NCBI RefSeq assembly: GCF_028882255.1
Contig: NZ_JARBUY010000001.1
Span: forward strand, 960,344-1,024,343
Direction of reading: 5' to 3'
DNA length: 64,000 bases
DNA from: Maribacter polysaccharolyticus
GTDB lineage: Bacteria > Bacteroidota > Bacteroidia > Flavobacteriales > Flavobacteriaceae
Part shown: one piece after another, positions 9,724 to 18,263 of the stretch
Layout of the letters: every line of letters begins with the position of its first letter
Position numbering within the stretch: position 1 is the stretch's first letter
Notes under the pieces: model-generated
Database searches by the model: none
The model's input: only the letters and a program-made list of their open reading frames with translations
Told to the model about the DNA's origin: nothing
Position numbers and translations under genes: made by a program

Positions 9724-10602
9724 TCATTTTATTACCTGATGCGCTATGATCTCTTTGGCATCATTCGGATTCGTTTTTTGCTTACCTGTCAACAGGTAGA
9801 TGACCATTCCTGCATCCGAAGCGTCAAAATCCCCCTTTTTAATACAGGTCAACTGGCGCTGATACAACCAATCCATCTGCTTTTCTTTTTGGAGTGATTC
9901 CTTTCTGATGGGTGTTGTCTTTATCCAAGAGAACAATTCTTTAGGGGCTTTCATCCCCTCATAGTCCTCACCGCCATTCTGATCGAGGATTCGATCCAAA
10001 ACCAACCCCTCGGGTTCGAATTTGTTTTTGATTTGATCCCATGTCCATCCCGAATGGTTTTCCCAATCATAGGGTTTGTTCGAATGGTTGTTATTCCAAT
10101 TCGAATGTGATATAAGTCGAACAAATTTCAACTTGGAAGGTTTTGCCTTTTCGATGGCACAGCCTACCACATGCATTGGCCCGGCCGCAATAATATATAA
10201 CGGACTCTTCTCGCTCGATCTATCGATCGCATCGGTTATCGCACGAATTGCCTTTTTGGGGCGCTCCACAGCTTCAATAAAATTTGAATTCCCAAAGTTG
10301 AATATTTTTTTCCCTTCGAGAGCACTTACCAACATTTCTTCTTTACCTTTCTCCTTATCGTGGTTACTTCCCCAGATATGATCACTGAAAGTATAAACGG
10401 TAAGACTATCCTGTAATCCTTTCGCAGCAAGCAGCGCCAGGGAAAAAGGTGTTGCGGCCCAATCATCATGATCGTGCTCATTACCATCCGAGCTAATGAC
10501 GATCCTACCTTGAGCATACGGTATGGTTTGTGCTTTGCCTTCCAAAGAGGATACCCCTAGCAATATAAAAAGAATGCAATTATATGTTAGGCGCTTATTC
10601 AT
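9724..10602 (-). CDS. Exported nucleoside-hydrolase-like protein
   Basis: A 292 aa protein with a signal peptide (about 1-24, ending EGKAQ). Right after it comes SSDGNEHDHDDWAATP, resembling the DxDxxxDD calcium-binding signature of the inosine-uridine nucleoside hydrolase fold. A later segment YIIAAGPMHVVGCAI resembles the N-G-P-hydrophobic motif of that fold. A nucleosidase has no obvious place in a polysaccharide operon, so it may be a glycosidase built on this fold. The gene ends 121 bp upstream of GH29 and starts 8 bp after GH88, so it is firmly in the operon. Function unassigned. Confidence 0.6.
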   Translation of the reverse strand: MNKRLTYNCILFILLGVSSLEGKAQTIPYAQGRIVISSDGNEHDHDDWAATPFSLALLAAKGLQDSLTVYTFSDHIWGSNHDKEKGKEEMLVSALEGKKIFNFGNSNFIEAVERPKKAIRAITDAIDRSSEKSPLYIIAAGPMHVVGCAIEKAKPSKLKFVRLISHSNWNNNHSNKPYDWENHSGWTWDQIKNKFEPEGLVLDRILDQNGGEDYEGMKAPKELFSWIKTTPIRKESLQKEKQMDWLYQRQLTCIKKGDFDASDAGMVIYLLTGKQKTNPNDAKEIIAHQVIK

Positions 10603-10610
10603 ATAAAATG

Positions 10611-11828
10611 TTATGATTTAACCACGTTTTGACTATCCGCAGCTTCGTCCAATTTTTTCAATCGCAATAGGGCCTCCATATAGTAATAATCGGCATAAAC
10701 AATAGGAATGTCTATTTCAGAATTTTTGGGATAATGCCCCGTGGAATGTAGCAATAATGCCTGGTTGGCGTCCCCACTATAATATTCCTTGGACGAAAGT
10801 ACGGTAACCAAATGCCTGGCAGCATCTTCATATTTTTGCTTCAATTCCTCATTTTCGACCAAACCGGACAACTCCAACAAACCACATGCAGCCACCCCGG
10901 CCGCAGAGGCATCTTTTGGTGCGTTCGGGATATCCGGGGCATCAAAATCCCAGAATGGGATACCATCTTCAGGCAAACGGTTCAAGAAATGGTCCGCTAC
11001 CTTTATGGAAGTATCCAGAAAATCTTTTCTATTCGTTTCCCTAGCCGCAATGGCAAAACCATAAATCCCCCAAGTCTGTCCCCTGGCCCACATCGATTCA
11101 TCGGCATAACCCTGATGGGTTTTCCCTTCTATGAAATCTCCGGTAACCTCATCAAAGGAACCCACATGATATATGGCACTATCAGGTCTGACCAAATTCT
11201 TCATGGTCACATTGGCATGACTTTCCGCTATATCGTATAAGTCATGACTACCCCCGTTCTTTGCGGCCCAAAAAAGCAACTCCAAGTTCATCATATTATC
11301 GATGATGGTGTTGTGTTTGAATTTCTTTACCTGGGAAGGCCATGAAAGTATACTGCCCACATTCGGATTGTATAGTGTGGCCAAGGTATCGGCCGCGGAC
11401 AACAACACCTGTTTATATTCGGGATCCCCCGTTAATCGATACCCATGACCATAGCTTAAGTACACCATAAAACCAATATCATGGTTATCGGCAGGGCTAT
11501 AGGCGATGGTCTTTAATGGGGCGGTGAATTTTTCCGCTTCCTTCTTTATCGATTCGTCCCCTGAAGCTTCGTAGGCATACCACAGAATGCCGGGCCAGAA
11601 CCCACTACACCAATCGTATACATCGACCGTTTCCCAAGTGGTCTGTCCTTCCGGAATATTTCTAGGAAATTGATCGGCGCTTTCGACCGTTGACGCTGTC
11701 GCTTTAATTTTTTTGACATTATCGGATAACACCTTGGTAGGTGAAAATTCAATAATCTCCTTTTTTTCCGTGGCACATGAAACAATCAATAACGAAACAA
11801 ATAAAATTAGTGGTTGCCTTATTCTCAT
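10611..11828 (-). CDS. Unsaturated glucuronyl hydrolase, GH88 lipoprotein
   Basis: Taking the ATG at 11828 gives 405 aa with a lipoprotein signal (MRIRQPLILFVSLLIVSC, Cys18). A longer frame to 11909 adds a hydrophilic leader and is less likely. GH88 features: DWCSGFWPGILWYAYE (72-87), HDIGFM with Asp117, IIDNMMNLELLFWA with Asp177, and GYADESMWARGQTWGIYGFA. The two Asp residues correspond to the catalytic pair of this (alpha/alpha)6-barrel family. It hydrates the 4,5-unsaturated uronic acid left by a lyase. It is the first gene of the leftward operon and, with the lyase-like gene at the left edge, implies uronic acid in the substrate. Confidence 0.92.
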   Translation of the reverse strand: MRIRQPLILFVSLLIVSCATEKKEIIEFSPTKVLSDNVKKIKATASTVESADQFPRNIPEGQTTWETVDVYDWCSGFWPGILWYAYEASGDESIKKEAEKFTAPLKTIAYSPADNHDIGFMVYLSYGHGYRLTGDPEYKQVLLSAADTLATLYNPNVGSILSWPSQVKKFKHNTIIDNMMNLELLFWAAKNGGSHDLYDIAESHANVTMKNLVRPDSAIYHVGSFDEVTGDFIEGKTHQGYADESMWARGQTWGIYGFAIAARETNRKDFLDTSIKVADHFLNRLPEDGIPFWDFDAPDIPNAPKDASAAGVAACGLLELSGLVENEELKQKYEDAARHLVTVLSSKEYYSGDANQALLLHSTGHYPKNSEIDIPIVYADYYYMEALLRLKKLDEAADSQNVVKS

Positions 11829-12560
11829 CTGAAGTATTTTTTTGAACCCTTGCGAATTCATTAAGGTTGAAATGTTAGTATTAGTAAATAAGAAAATCAA
11901 TAAAATCACAAGGGTTTATCCGTTGGTTATTACTATGTATTTTAATATGGATTTCCTTGAATACAAGTTTACCGAGATTAGCCCACAGGGGAGATAAAAT
12001 ATCACTCATATCCTATAAAATATCATCCTACACCCCAAGATTATGGTTGTAAATGCACTTCAACGCAGAGTGATGGATTTTTTTTCCGAAATGGCCCCTT
12101 AAAAATCGACCCATTCATTAAAATCCGCAGCGTATCTTTAAGACATCATCCCGAAAAAAAATCAAAACCCCACCAAAACACCTCTCCCTACCCTATCAGA
12201 ACAGAATTTATGCAATACATTGATTTTAAGTTATTTACATGCGTTACATCCCATCAAAAAGGGTGTTTATCCTTATAATCAAGACGTTGTAAAAAACAAT
12301 GTACCGGCCATAAATAGGGAAATACGTTTTGTTGATGCTCCCCTTCGCTGAAGTAAAAATTACAGTACGACAGAAGTTTCATTACCTGTAATTTATCACC
12401 CATTTATCGTAAAGAACATATAATTTATACCTAATGAATCATAATTTATAGTCCTTTGCCTAAAATCTAGTTAACATTGCCTTAACAATTGTCAGATCGA
12501 CAGTTTTTACACTGTTATTTTTAAAATAAACTAACTTATGAACCTTTAAATGATAATTCT
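11829..12560. promoter_or_regulatory. Divergent intergenic control region of the fucan-type PUL
   Basis: About 730 bp separate the GH88 start from the divergent susC. No gene is visible. The susC side carries three copies of TAATTTAT at 12389-12396, 12421-12428 and 12442-12449. No exact TAnnTTTG promoter was found close to either start. The region is where the hybrid two-component regulator encoded at 18.3-22.4 kb would be expected to act; that is inference from location. Confidence 0.45.
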
Positions 12561-15500
12561 ATGATTAAACTAAGTATTCAATCAAAACAGAGGCTTTTTT
12601 CGAAGCTGTGCTGCATTTTGGGAGTTTTGGTTTTTGGTATGCAATACATGCATGCAGAAACCACAATTCCCAATTCAGGGGAAATAACCATTGACAAAAA
12701 CATTCAACAAGGCACAACGGTAACGGGTGTAGTTGTGGGCAGTGATGACGGAGTGGCGCTCCCAGGAGTTGCCGTAGTCGTTAAGGGGACCACCACAGGT
12801 ACGGTAACGGATTTTGACGGAAACTATACCATCACCGCTCCTTCAACCGATGCCGTATTGGTTTTCTCTTACTTAGGTTATGTGACCCAAGAAATCCAAG
12901 TGGGATCGAAAAGCGTTATCGATGTAACCTTGGAACCGGATACTACGGCACTGGACGAAGTGGTAGTAGTAGGTTATGGTACCGCCAAAAAAGAAACCTT
13001 GACAGGTTCTATTGAACAGGTAAAGTCCGAAGTTTTTGAGGATATCGCGACAGGTAGCCCTGCCTTGGCACTTCAAGGTAGAACACCGGGATTGGTCATA
13101 ACCCGTAATTCATCCAGACCTGGTGACGAGAATATTAATTTCTTGATTCGAGGGGCTTCTTCCACTAATGGAATAGATCCCCTAATTGTAATTGATGGGG
13201 TACCGGCAATCAACACTACCTCATTTACCGATATGAATCCAAATGACATTGAAAACATCAGTGTACTTAAAGGGGGCTCTGCCTCTGTATACGGTTCCCG
13301 TGCCGCCGGTGGGGTCATTTTGGTGACCACTAAAAAAGGGAAAGGCGATATCAAGGTTGATTTCAGTACGATTACCCGTATGGGAACCATAGGTATCCGC
13401 CCACCAACACCCACCATGGAAGAATATGGGCAATTATACCTAGAAGCAGTAGATGCTGATTTGGTCGCTGGTAAAAGTCCCCGATATTTCTTTTGGGATA
13501 ACCATGAAACATTGGAAAGAATCGCTAACGGTGAAGAAGGGTATTATGATTTAGCGATCAATGGAACAGTATGGATGGCAGAAGGGAATAGATTTGATGA
13601 AATGTTCGGTAATTCTTTCTCCACGCAACACAACTTTAGTATATCCGGGGGTACTGATAAAAGTAATTTCCGTATTTCTGCTGGTTATGATGAAAACGTG
13701 GGTGGTTTAAAAATAGCTGATGACTCTTCGGACAGATATAATTTCTCATTGAATTATAATGTCAATGTTTCTGATAGATTGAGCATTAATACCAACGTCT
13801 CTTATTTTCACAGACATATATCCGGGCCTACTGGAGGCTTATCAAGGGATGCCGCAACCTATGATGCGCCCTTATTCCCTTCATATAACCAATATGGACA
13901 ATATTATTCTGTCTTCGGGGGTGTGAACATCGCAGGTAGAAGAAACGCTGTTGCACAGGTTATAGATGGTGGGCGTACCAACGAAATCGACGAACAATTT
14001 AAAATATCCGCTTTACTTGATTATAAGTTAACCGATCATTTAAATGTAACGGCTTCCTACGCTATAAGTAAACAAAATAGTGAAGATCAGGCATACACCT
14101 TGTCTGTCCCCCTTTATGATTGGGACGGCAACCTTGCTACCACGATTACTGATCAAAGTAACACCTATATTGAGGAAGAAACCGGTAACGTAGTCTATAA
14201 AAACTACAAATCCACTTTAAATTACAACAATACTTTTGGGGATCACAAAATATCCGGATTATTGGCCGTTGAAGCTGAGAAAAACGAAAATAACGGACTA
14301 AGGGCCAGAAGAACCGGTTTTGTTGACTATGGGGTGTATGATTTGAATTTAGGTTCAACCGATGGAAATATTACAACCGAAGGTGGCGGAAACACTTGGG
14401 GTGCTTTTGGTTATATCGGTCGTTTAAATTACAATTATAAAGAAAAATATTTATTGGAGGTGCAAGGTAGACGCGATGGATCTTCCAGGTTTGCGGATGG
14501 TCAAAAATGGTCGAACTATTTTAGTGCATCCGGTGGTTGGGTCATCAGTTCCGAAAAATTCCTTGAAGATAACAACACCATTTCTTTCTTGAAATTACGG
14601 GGTGGTTACGGTGAATTGGGTAGTACATCCGGTTTCGGCAACTTTGGCTATTTATCCACTGTTAGTTTTGGAACTACCGTTTTTGGACAGACCGATGCAG
14701 GGCAACAGGTAACCACAAAAGCCAGTAGTTTGTTCAGTGATACTACGACCTGGGAACGTATCATAACCAAAGAAATCGGTGTGGATTTCAGATTATTCGA
14801 TAACCATGTATTCGGTTCTGTAGATCTCTATGAGAAAGATAATAAGGACATGTTGGTTAGCTTGGTTTACCCTGACCTACTCGGAACCGGGGCTCCTGTT
14901 ACCAATTCCGGTACCTTGGAAACCAGGGGATGGGAAGTTCAATTGGGATGGAATGGAAAAGTCGGTGATCTGGATATAAGCGTGGGTGCCAATATGAGCG
15001 ACTCAAGAAATAGACTTACGCAATACGATGGCGCCGAATCTATCCAAGCTGGTTTGAATGATGTGGACGATGATGAAAATATTTTAGGAAAACCCATCAA
15101 CTCCTTTTATTTGTATGACACCGACGGTTATTTCCAAACCCAGGACGAAGTAGATGCGTACTATGCTACCTATGGAGGGAAAGAAAACAGTATTTTATAT
15201 GATCAGAGTAATGCTGCAGGTTTGGTTCCCGGAGATACAAAAATCATAGATTCCAATGGGGACGGCGTTATCAACACGGATGATTTAACATATCATGGCG
15301 ATAACAGCCCACATTATACGTACGGATTCAATTTGGATTTGAAGTATAAGAATTGGGATTTTAGCACCTTTTTCCAAGGCGTAATGGATCAGAGTATTCT
15401 TAGAACAGGATACTTTTCAGCACCTTTTCAACAAATATGGCAAAACCAAGCCACAACTTGGTTAGGTACCACGTGGACACCGGAAAATACCAATGCACGA

Positions 15501-15797
15501 TATCCAAGATCCACTACACAAAGAAATGTAACTAATTGGAATTATATCAACAAAGATTTCATGTTGCAAAACAACAGGTACATCAGATTAAAATCCCTTG
15601 TTCTGGGCTATAGTTTTAAAGATCTTAAAATCGGTAATACACCCATTAACAACTTGCGGATTTATTTTTCAGGAAATGATTTATTCGAGTTCACCAGTGT
15701 AAAGGATGGTTATGACCCCGAGGCGCAAGAAGGAACAAATGATGCAACCTACCCATTCATGCGTACATGGGCATTGGGCTTAAAAGTTTCTTTATAA
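12561..15797 (+). CDS. susC: SusC/RagA-family TonB-dependent outer-membrane transporter
   Basis: A 1078 aa outer-membrane importer. Order of parts: signal peptide (about 1-32, ending MHA), a carboxypeptidase-regulatory-like beta domain (about 52-125, with GVALPGVAVVVKGTTTGT and DFDGNYTI), a TonB-box-like segment (DEVVVVGYGTAKKE, about 132-145), the plug domain (LIRGASST, VIDGVP, NDIENISVLKGGSASVYGSRAAGG), then a 22-strand barrel ending in ALGLKVSL. With the SusD lipoprotein it binds and imports oligosaccharides across the outer membrane. It is followed 33 bp later by susD and is divergent from the enzyme operon. The substrate is inferred to be a sulfated fucose-containing oligosaccharide. Confidence 0.96.
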   Translation: MIKLSIQSKQRLFSKLCCILGVLVFGMQYMHAETTIPNSGEITIDKNIQQGTTVTGVVVGSDDGVALPGVAVVVKGTTTGTVTDFDGNYTITAPSTDAVLVFSYLGYVTQEIQVGSKSVIDVTLEPDTTALDEVVVVGYGTAKKETLTGSIEQVKSEVFEDIATGSPALALQGRTPGLVITRNSSRPGDENINFLIRGASSTNGIDPLIVIDGVPAINTTSFTDMNPNDIENISVLKGGSASVYGSRAAGGVILVTTKKGKGDIKVDFSTITRMGTIGIRPPTPTMEEYGQLYLEAVDADLVAGKSPRYFFWDNHETLERIANGEEGYYDLAINGTVWMAEGNRFDEMFGNSFSTQHNFSISGGTDKSNFRISAGYDENVGGLKIADDSSDRYNFSLNYNVNVSDRLSINTNVSYFHRHISGPTGGLSRDAATYDAPLFPSYNQYGQYYSVFGGVNIAGRRNAVAQVIDGGRTNEIDEQFKISALLDYKLTDHLNVTASYAISKQNSEDQAYTLSVPLYDWDGNLATTITDQSNTYIEEETGNVVYKNYKSTLNYNNTFGDHKISGLLAVEAEKNENNGLRARRTGFVDYGVYDLNLGSTDGNITTEGGGNTWGAFGYIGRLNYNYKEKYLLEVQGRRDGSSRFADGQKWSNYFSASGGWVISSEKFLEDNNTISFLKLRGGYGELGSTSGFGNFGYLSTVSFGTTVFGQTDAGQQVTTKASSLFSDTTTWERIITKEIGVDFRLFDNHVFGSVDLYEKDNKDMLVSLVYPDLLGTGAPVTNSGTLETRGWEVQLGWNGKVGDLDISVGANMSDSRNRLTQYDGAESIQAGLNDVDDDENILGKPINSFYLYDTDGYFQTQDEVDAYYATYGGKENSILYDQSNAAGLVPGDTKIIDSNGDGVINTDDLTYHGDNSPHYTYGFNLDLKYKNWDFSTFFQGVMDQSILRTGYFSAPFQQIWQNQATTWLGTTWTPENTNARYPRSTTQRNVTNWNYINKDFMLQNNRYIRLKSLVLGYSFKDLKIGNTPINNLRIYFSGNDLFEFTSVKDGYDPEAQEGTNDATYPFMRTWALGLKVSL

Positions 15798-15830
15798 GTT
15801 ATATGAATATTTAAACTAAAAAATATACAA

Positions 15831-17618
15831 ATGAAAAACATAATATATATAATATTACCATGTATCATGGTATTCTTCACCTCATGTGAGGACGAATTTA
15901 TAGACTTAACACCCCCTGCGTCTATCACCGACGATGTGTATTACACCGAAGCAGAACACTTTGCAACAGGATCCAATAAGTTCTATCCGTACTTGATGGG
16001 CTGGGGCGATCAAGGGATTTATTCAGATCATGGCTCCGACTTAGTGGGTTATGAAGAAGGAAGTGATATGCAGGAATACGGTAGAGGAGAAACCATTGCA
16101 TCGGTAGATGATGATTATTACACCGATACGTATGAATATATACGGGACATCAACCTTTTATTGGAGCGTGCAGAGGATTATGATGGGGAAGAGAGTATCG
16201 TGGAATATGTAGCAGCCACTAAAATGCATAGGGCTTGGCAGTATTTCTTTTTGGTACAGCGATTTGGGGGCGTTACCTTGGTAACCTCCTCCTTGGATGT
16301 GGATTCCGAAGAATTATATGCCCCAAGAAACAGCCGATATGAAGTTGTCGCCCAAATCATCGAAGACCTTGATGATGCCATAGCAGGTTTACCCTATGAA
16401 GCCGAAATCGCTTCTGAAGACAAAGGCAAGTTCAGTAAGGAAGCCGCTCAGGCCTTTAAGGCAAAAGTTTTATTGCATGAAGCTACGTGGATGAAATATG
16501 TAGGTACCACTACCGATGGTGACGGTACCAGTACGGGGGCCGGTAGTGCAGGCTATGATGCTTCGAACATCACACCTTATTTACAGGAAGTGGTTTCCCT
16601 CACGCAATCCGTGATGAATTCAGGTACCTTTGAATTATGGGATTATAATGACGTGTTGGATGATTTGAGTTCCAATTTCCTTTTCAATTTGGAAGGTAGC
16701 GGATCTAACCCTGCCGGATTGGACAAGGCAACCAATAAAGAGTTCATTCTTTATGGTAAATATGATTTTACCTATAGGCAAGCAGGTACCTTGGTAAGCC
16801 ATGTTTACGAAGGAAGGTTAAAACCCAGTAGAAAAATGATGGATCTGTTTTTATGCACCACCGATGGTTTGCCTATAGACCAATCCAGTGATTTCATTGG
16901 CTATACGAATACCCCCGATGAGTTCGCAAATAGGGATTTACGTATGCGGGCGTATTTCACTTATCACCAAACCCTTGGCGAGATACCTCAGAATGGGGAC
17001 GTAGAATTATCGGGTGGTACCAATTATGGCTACTTCAACTCAAAGTTCATGAGCTGGAACTGGGGATCAACCGATGCTTATAGGGCAACAATGACCGAAT
17101 CGTATGACATTCCATTAATACGTTTGGCGGAAGTGTATTTGATGTATGCCGAAGCCCTGTATGAGTTGAATGGTAGTTTAACCGATACGGAAATGAATGC
17201 GTCTATAAACTTGATTAAGGACAGGGCCGGATTGCCCCCTATTTCCAATGCTTTTTTAGCCGTAAACAATATGGATATCAAAACCGAGATCCGAAGGGAA
17301 CGGGCCATCGAACTTTACGCCGAGAGCGGATCTAGGTATTCCGACTTAAGACGTTGGGGAATCGCCGAGGAAGAATTGGGTGAAGCGGTATATGGTGCTG
17401 TTTTGGAAGGTACTATTTATGAGGATAATGACGCGTTATACTCTCCCGATTCCTATAATTACCCCGCTGAAACGACTACAACAGGGGTTGGCGAAAGGGT
17501 TTGTCTTACCATACAACCTGCATCGATACGAAATTTTTCAAGGGAGAATTATTTATTCCCCTTACCGACCTCCCAGCTAAATTTAAATGATCAATTATTG
17601 CAAAACCCTGGGTATTAA
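15831..17618 (+). CDS. susD: SusD/RagB-family glycan-binding lipoprotein
   Basis: A 595 aa surface lipoprotein. The signal MKNIIYIILPCIMVFFTSC ends at Cys19, followed by EDEFID; acidic residues right after the lipidated Cys are typical of surface-exposed lipoproteins in this phylum. SusD traits include helical TPR-like segments (AKMHRAWQYFFLVQRFGGV), LIRLAEVYLMYAEALYELNG, INLIKDRAGLPPI, IRRERAIELYAE and a C-terminal LFPLPTSQLNLN. It forms the lid of the SusC transporter encoded just upstream. A strong terminator follows about 50 bp after the stop, ending this two-gene operon. Confidence 0.95.
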   Translation: MKNIIYIILPCIMVFFTSCEDEFIDLTPPASITDDVYYTEAEHFATGSNKFYPYLMGWGDQGIYSDHGSDLVGYEEGSDMQEYGRGETIASVDDDYYTDTYEYIRDINLLLERAEDYDGEESIVEYVAATKMHRAWQYFFLVQRFGGVTLVTSSLDVDSEELYAPRNSRYEVVAQIIEDLDDAIAGLPYEAEIASEDKGKFSKEAAQAFKAKVLLHEATWMKYVGTTTDGDGTSTGAGSAGYDASNITPYLQEVVSLTQSVMNSGTFELWDYNDVLDDLSSNFLFNLEGSGSNPAGLDKATNKEFILYGKYDFTYRQAGTLVSHVYEGRLKPSRKMMDLFLCTTDGLPIDQSSDFIGYTNTPDEFANRDLRMRAYFTYHQTLGEIPQNGDVELSGGTNYGYFNSKFMSWNWGSTDAYRATMTESYDIPLIRLAEVYLMYAEALYELNGSLTDTEMNASINLIKDRAGLPPISNAFLAVNNMDIKTEIRRERAIELYAESGSRYSDLRRWGIAEEELGEAVYGAVLEGTIYEDNDALYSPDSYNYPAETTTTGVGERVCLTIQPASIRNFSRENYLFPLPTSQLNLNDQLLQNPGY

Positions 17619-17665
17619 ATAATAAACATATTATTTGTTATTGTTAGTTTGAGTTAGTCTAGTTG

Positions 17666-17701
17666 AAAAGGTGGCCGTTGTAAAAACGGCCACCTTTTTT
17701 T
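17666..17701 (+). terminator. Rho-independent terminator after susD
   Basis: A 9-bp perfect stem (GGTGGCCGT at 17670-17678 with ACGGCCACC at 17686-17694) and a 7-nt loop, extended by AAAA/TTTT pairing and followed by a T tract. A conserved leader (17647-17673) overlaps the left arm; the same leader occurs before the terminator at 42.1 kb. Confidence 0.88.
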
Positions 17702-17702
17702 G

Positions 17703-18150
17703 TTATCGCCGTCGCCTATTCCAACGGTATCCAACCCCGTATAATGATCGTTGGTCATACTCAAGCCATACTTGTTTAGGTTTAAAATGGCTATAGAACC
17801 GGAATCCCATGTAATTTGACCCTTGCCCTGATTATTTCCAGGGCCCTAATAATTTTAGACTACCCTATCGTTCGCACTGGGGAAGAAAATCGCCAATAAG
17901 GGTAAGCTGCCCTAGGGAGCGTAAGCTTTATTAAAAATATATCTTTCCATTCCAAAGGATGGGACCAAAAAGGTTTGAAAGAAATCTTACCGCAATGGAT
18001 CATAGTATCCACACCACTACCTATGGTCTCCCCTATCCTGTCTTAGCGCTTCGTTACCGCATCCTTTTACAATGTACGGCACAATGTTTCCCTTGCTATA
18101 ATCCTCCCATAGAGACCATGTATGCCCTTTAAGACCCCTGAAATAAAGAT
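17703..18150 (-). pseudogene. Probable decayed gene remnant
   Basis: The space between the susD terminator and the regulator gene holds minus-strand fragments that read like real protein. From about 17845 to 17703 there are 48 stop-free codons including the segment GQITWDSGSIAILNLNKYG. A TAG stop lies directly before them. Further upstream on the same strand (about 18150-18020), in another frame, comes a segment containing KGHTWSLWEDYSKGNIVPY. Frames are broken by stops and shifts and no start is visible. I cannot name the ancestor. It could still be chance coding-like sequence. Confidence 0.33.
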
Positions 18151-18263
18151 TGAAGGGAATCTAATAACCCCTTCATATGAAAAGGCCATACCGGCCATTG
18201 GAAGTAATCCGAAATTTCTATTTGGAAACTAGTACTGCTCAAAGGTGGTTGCACTGCATTATT

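Noticed and set aside
11845-11916. Inverted repeat AACCCTTG / CAAGGGTT before GH88
   Set aside because: Arms are 56 bases apart and only 8 bp long; no promoter element is tied to them, so chance is likely.
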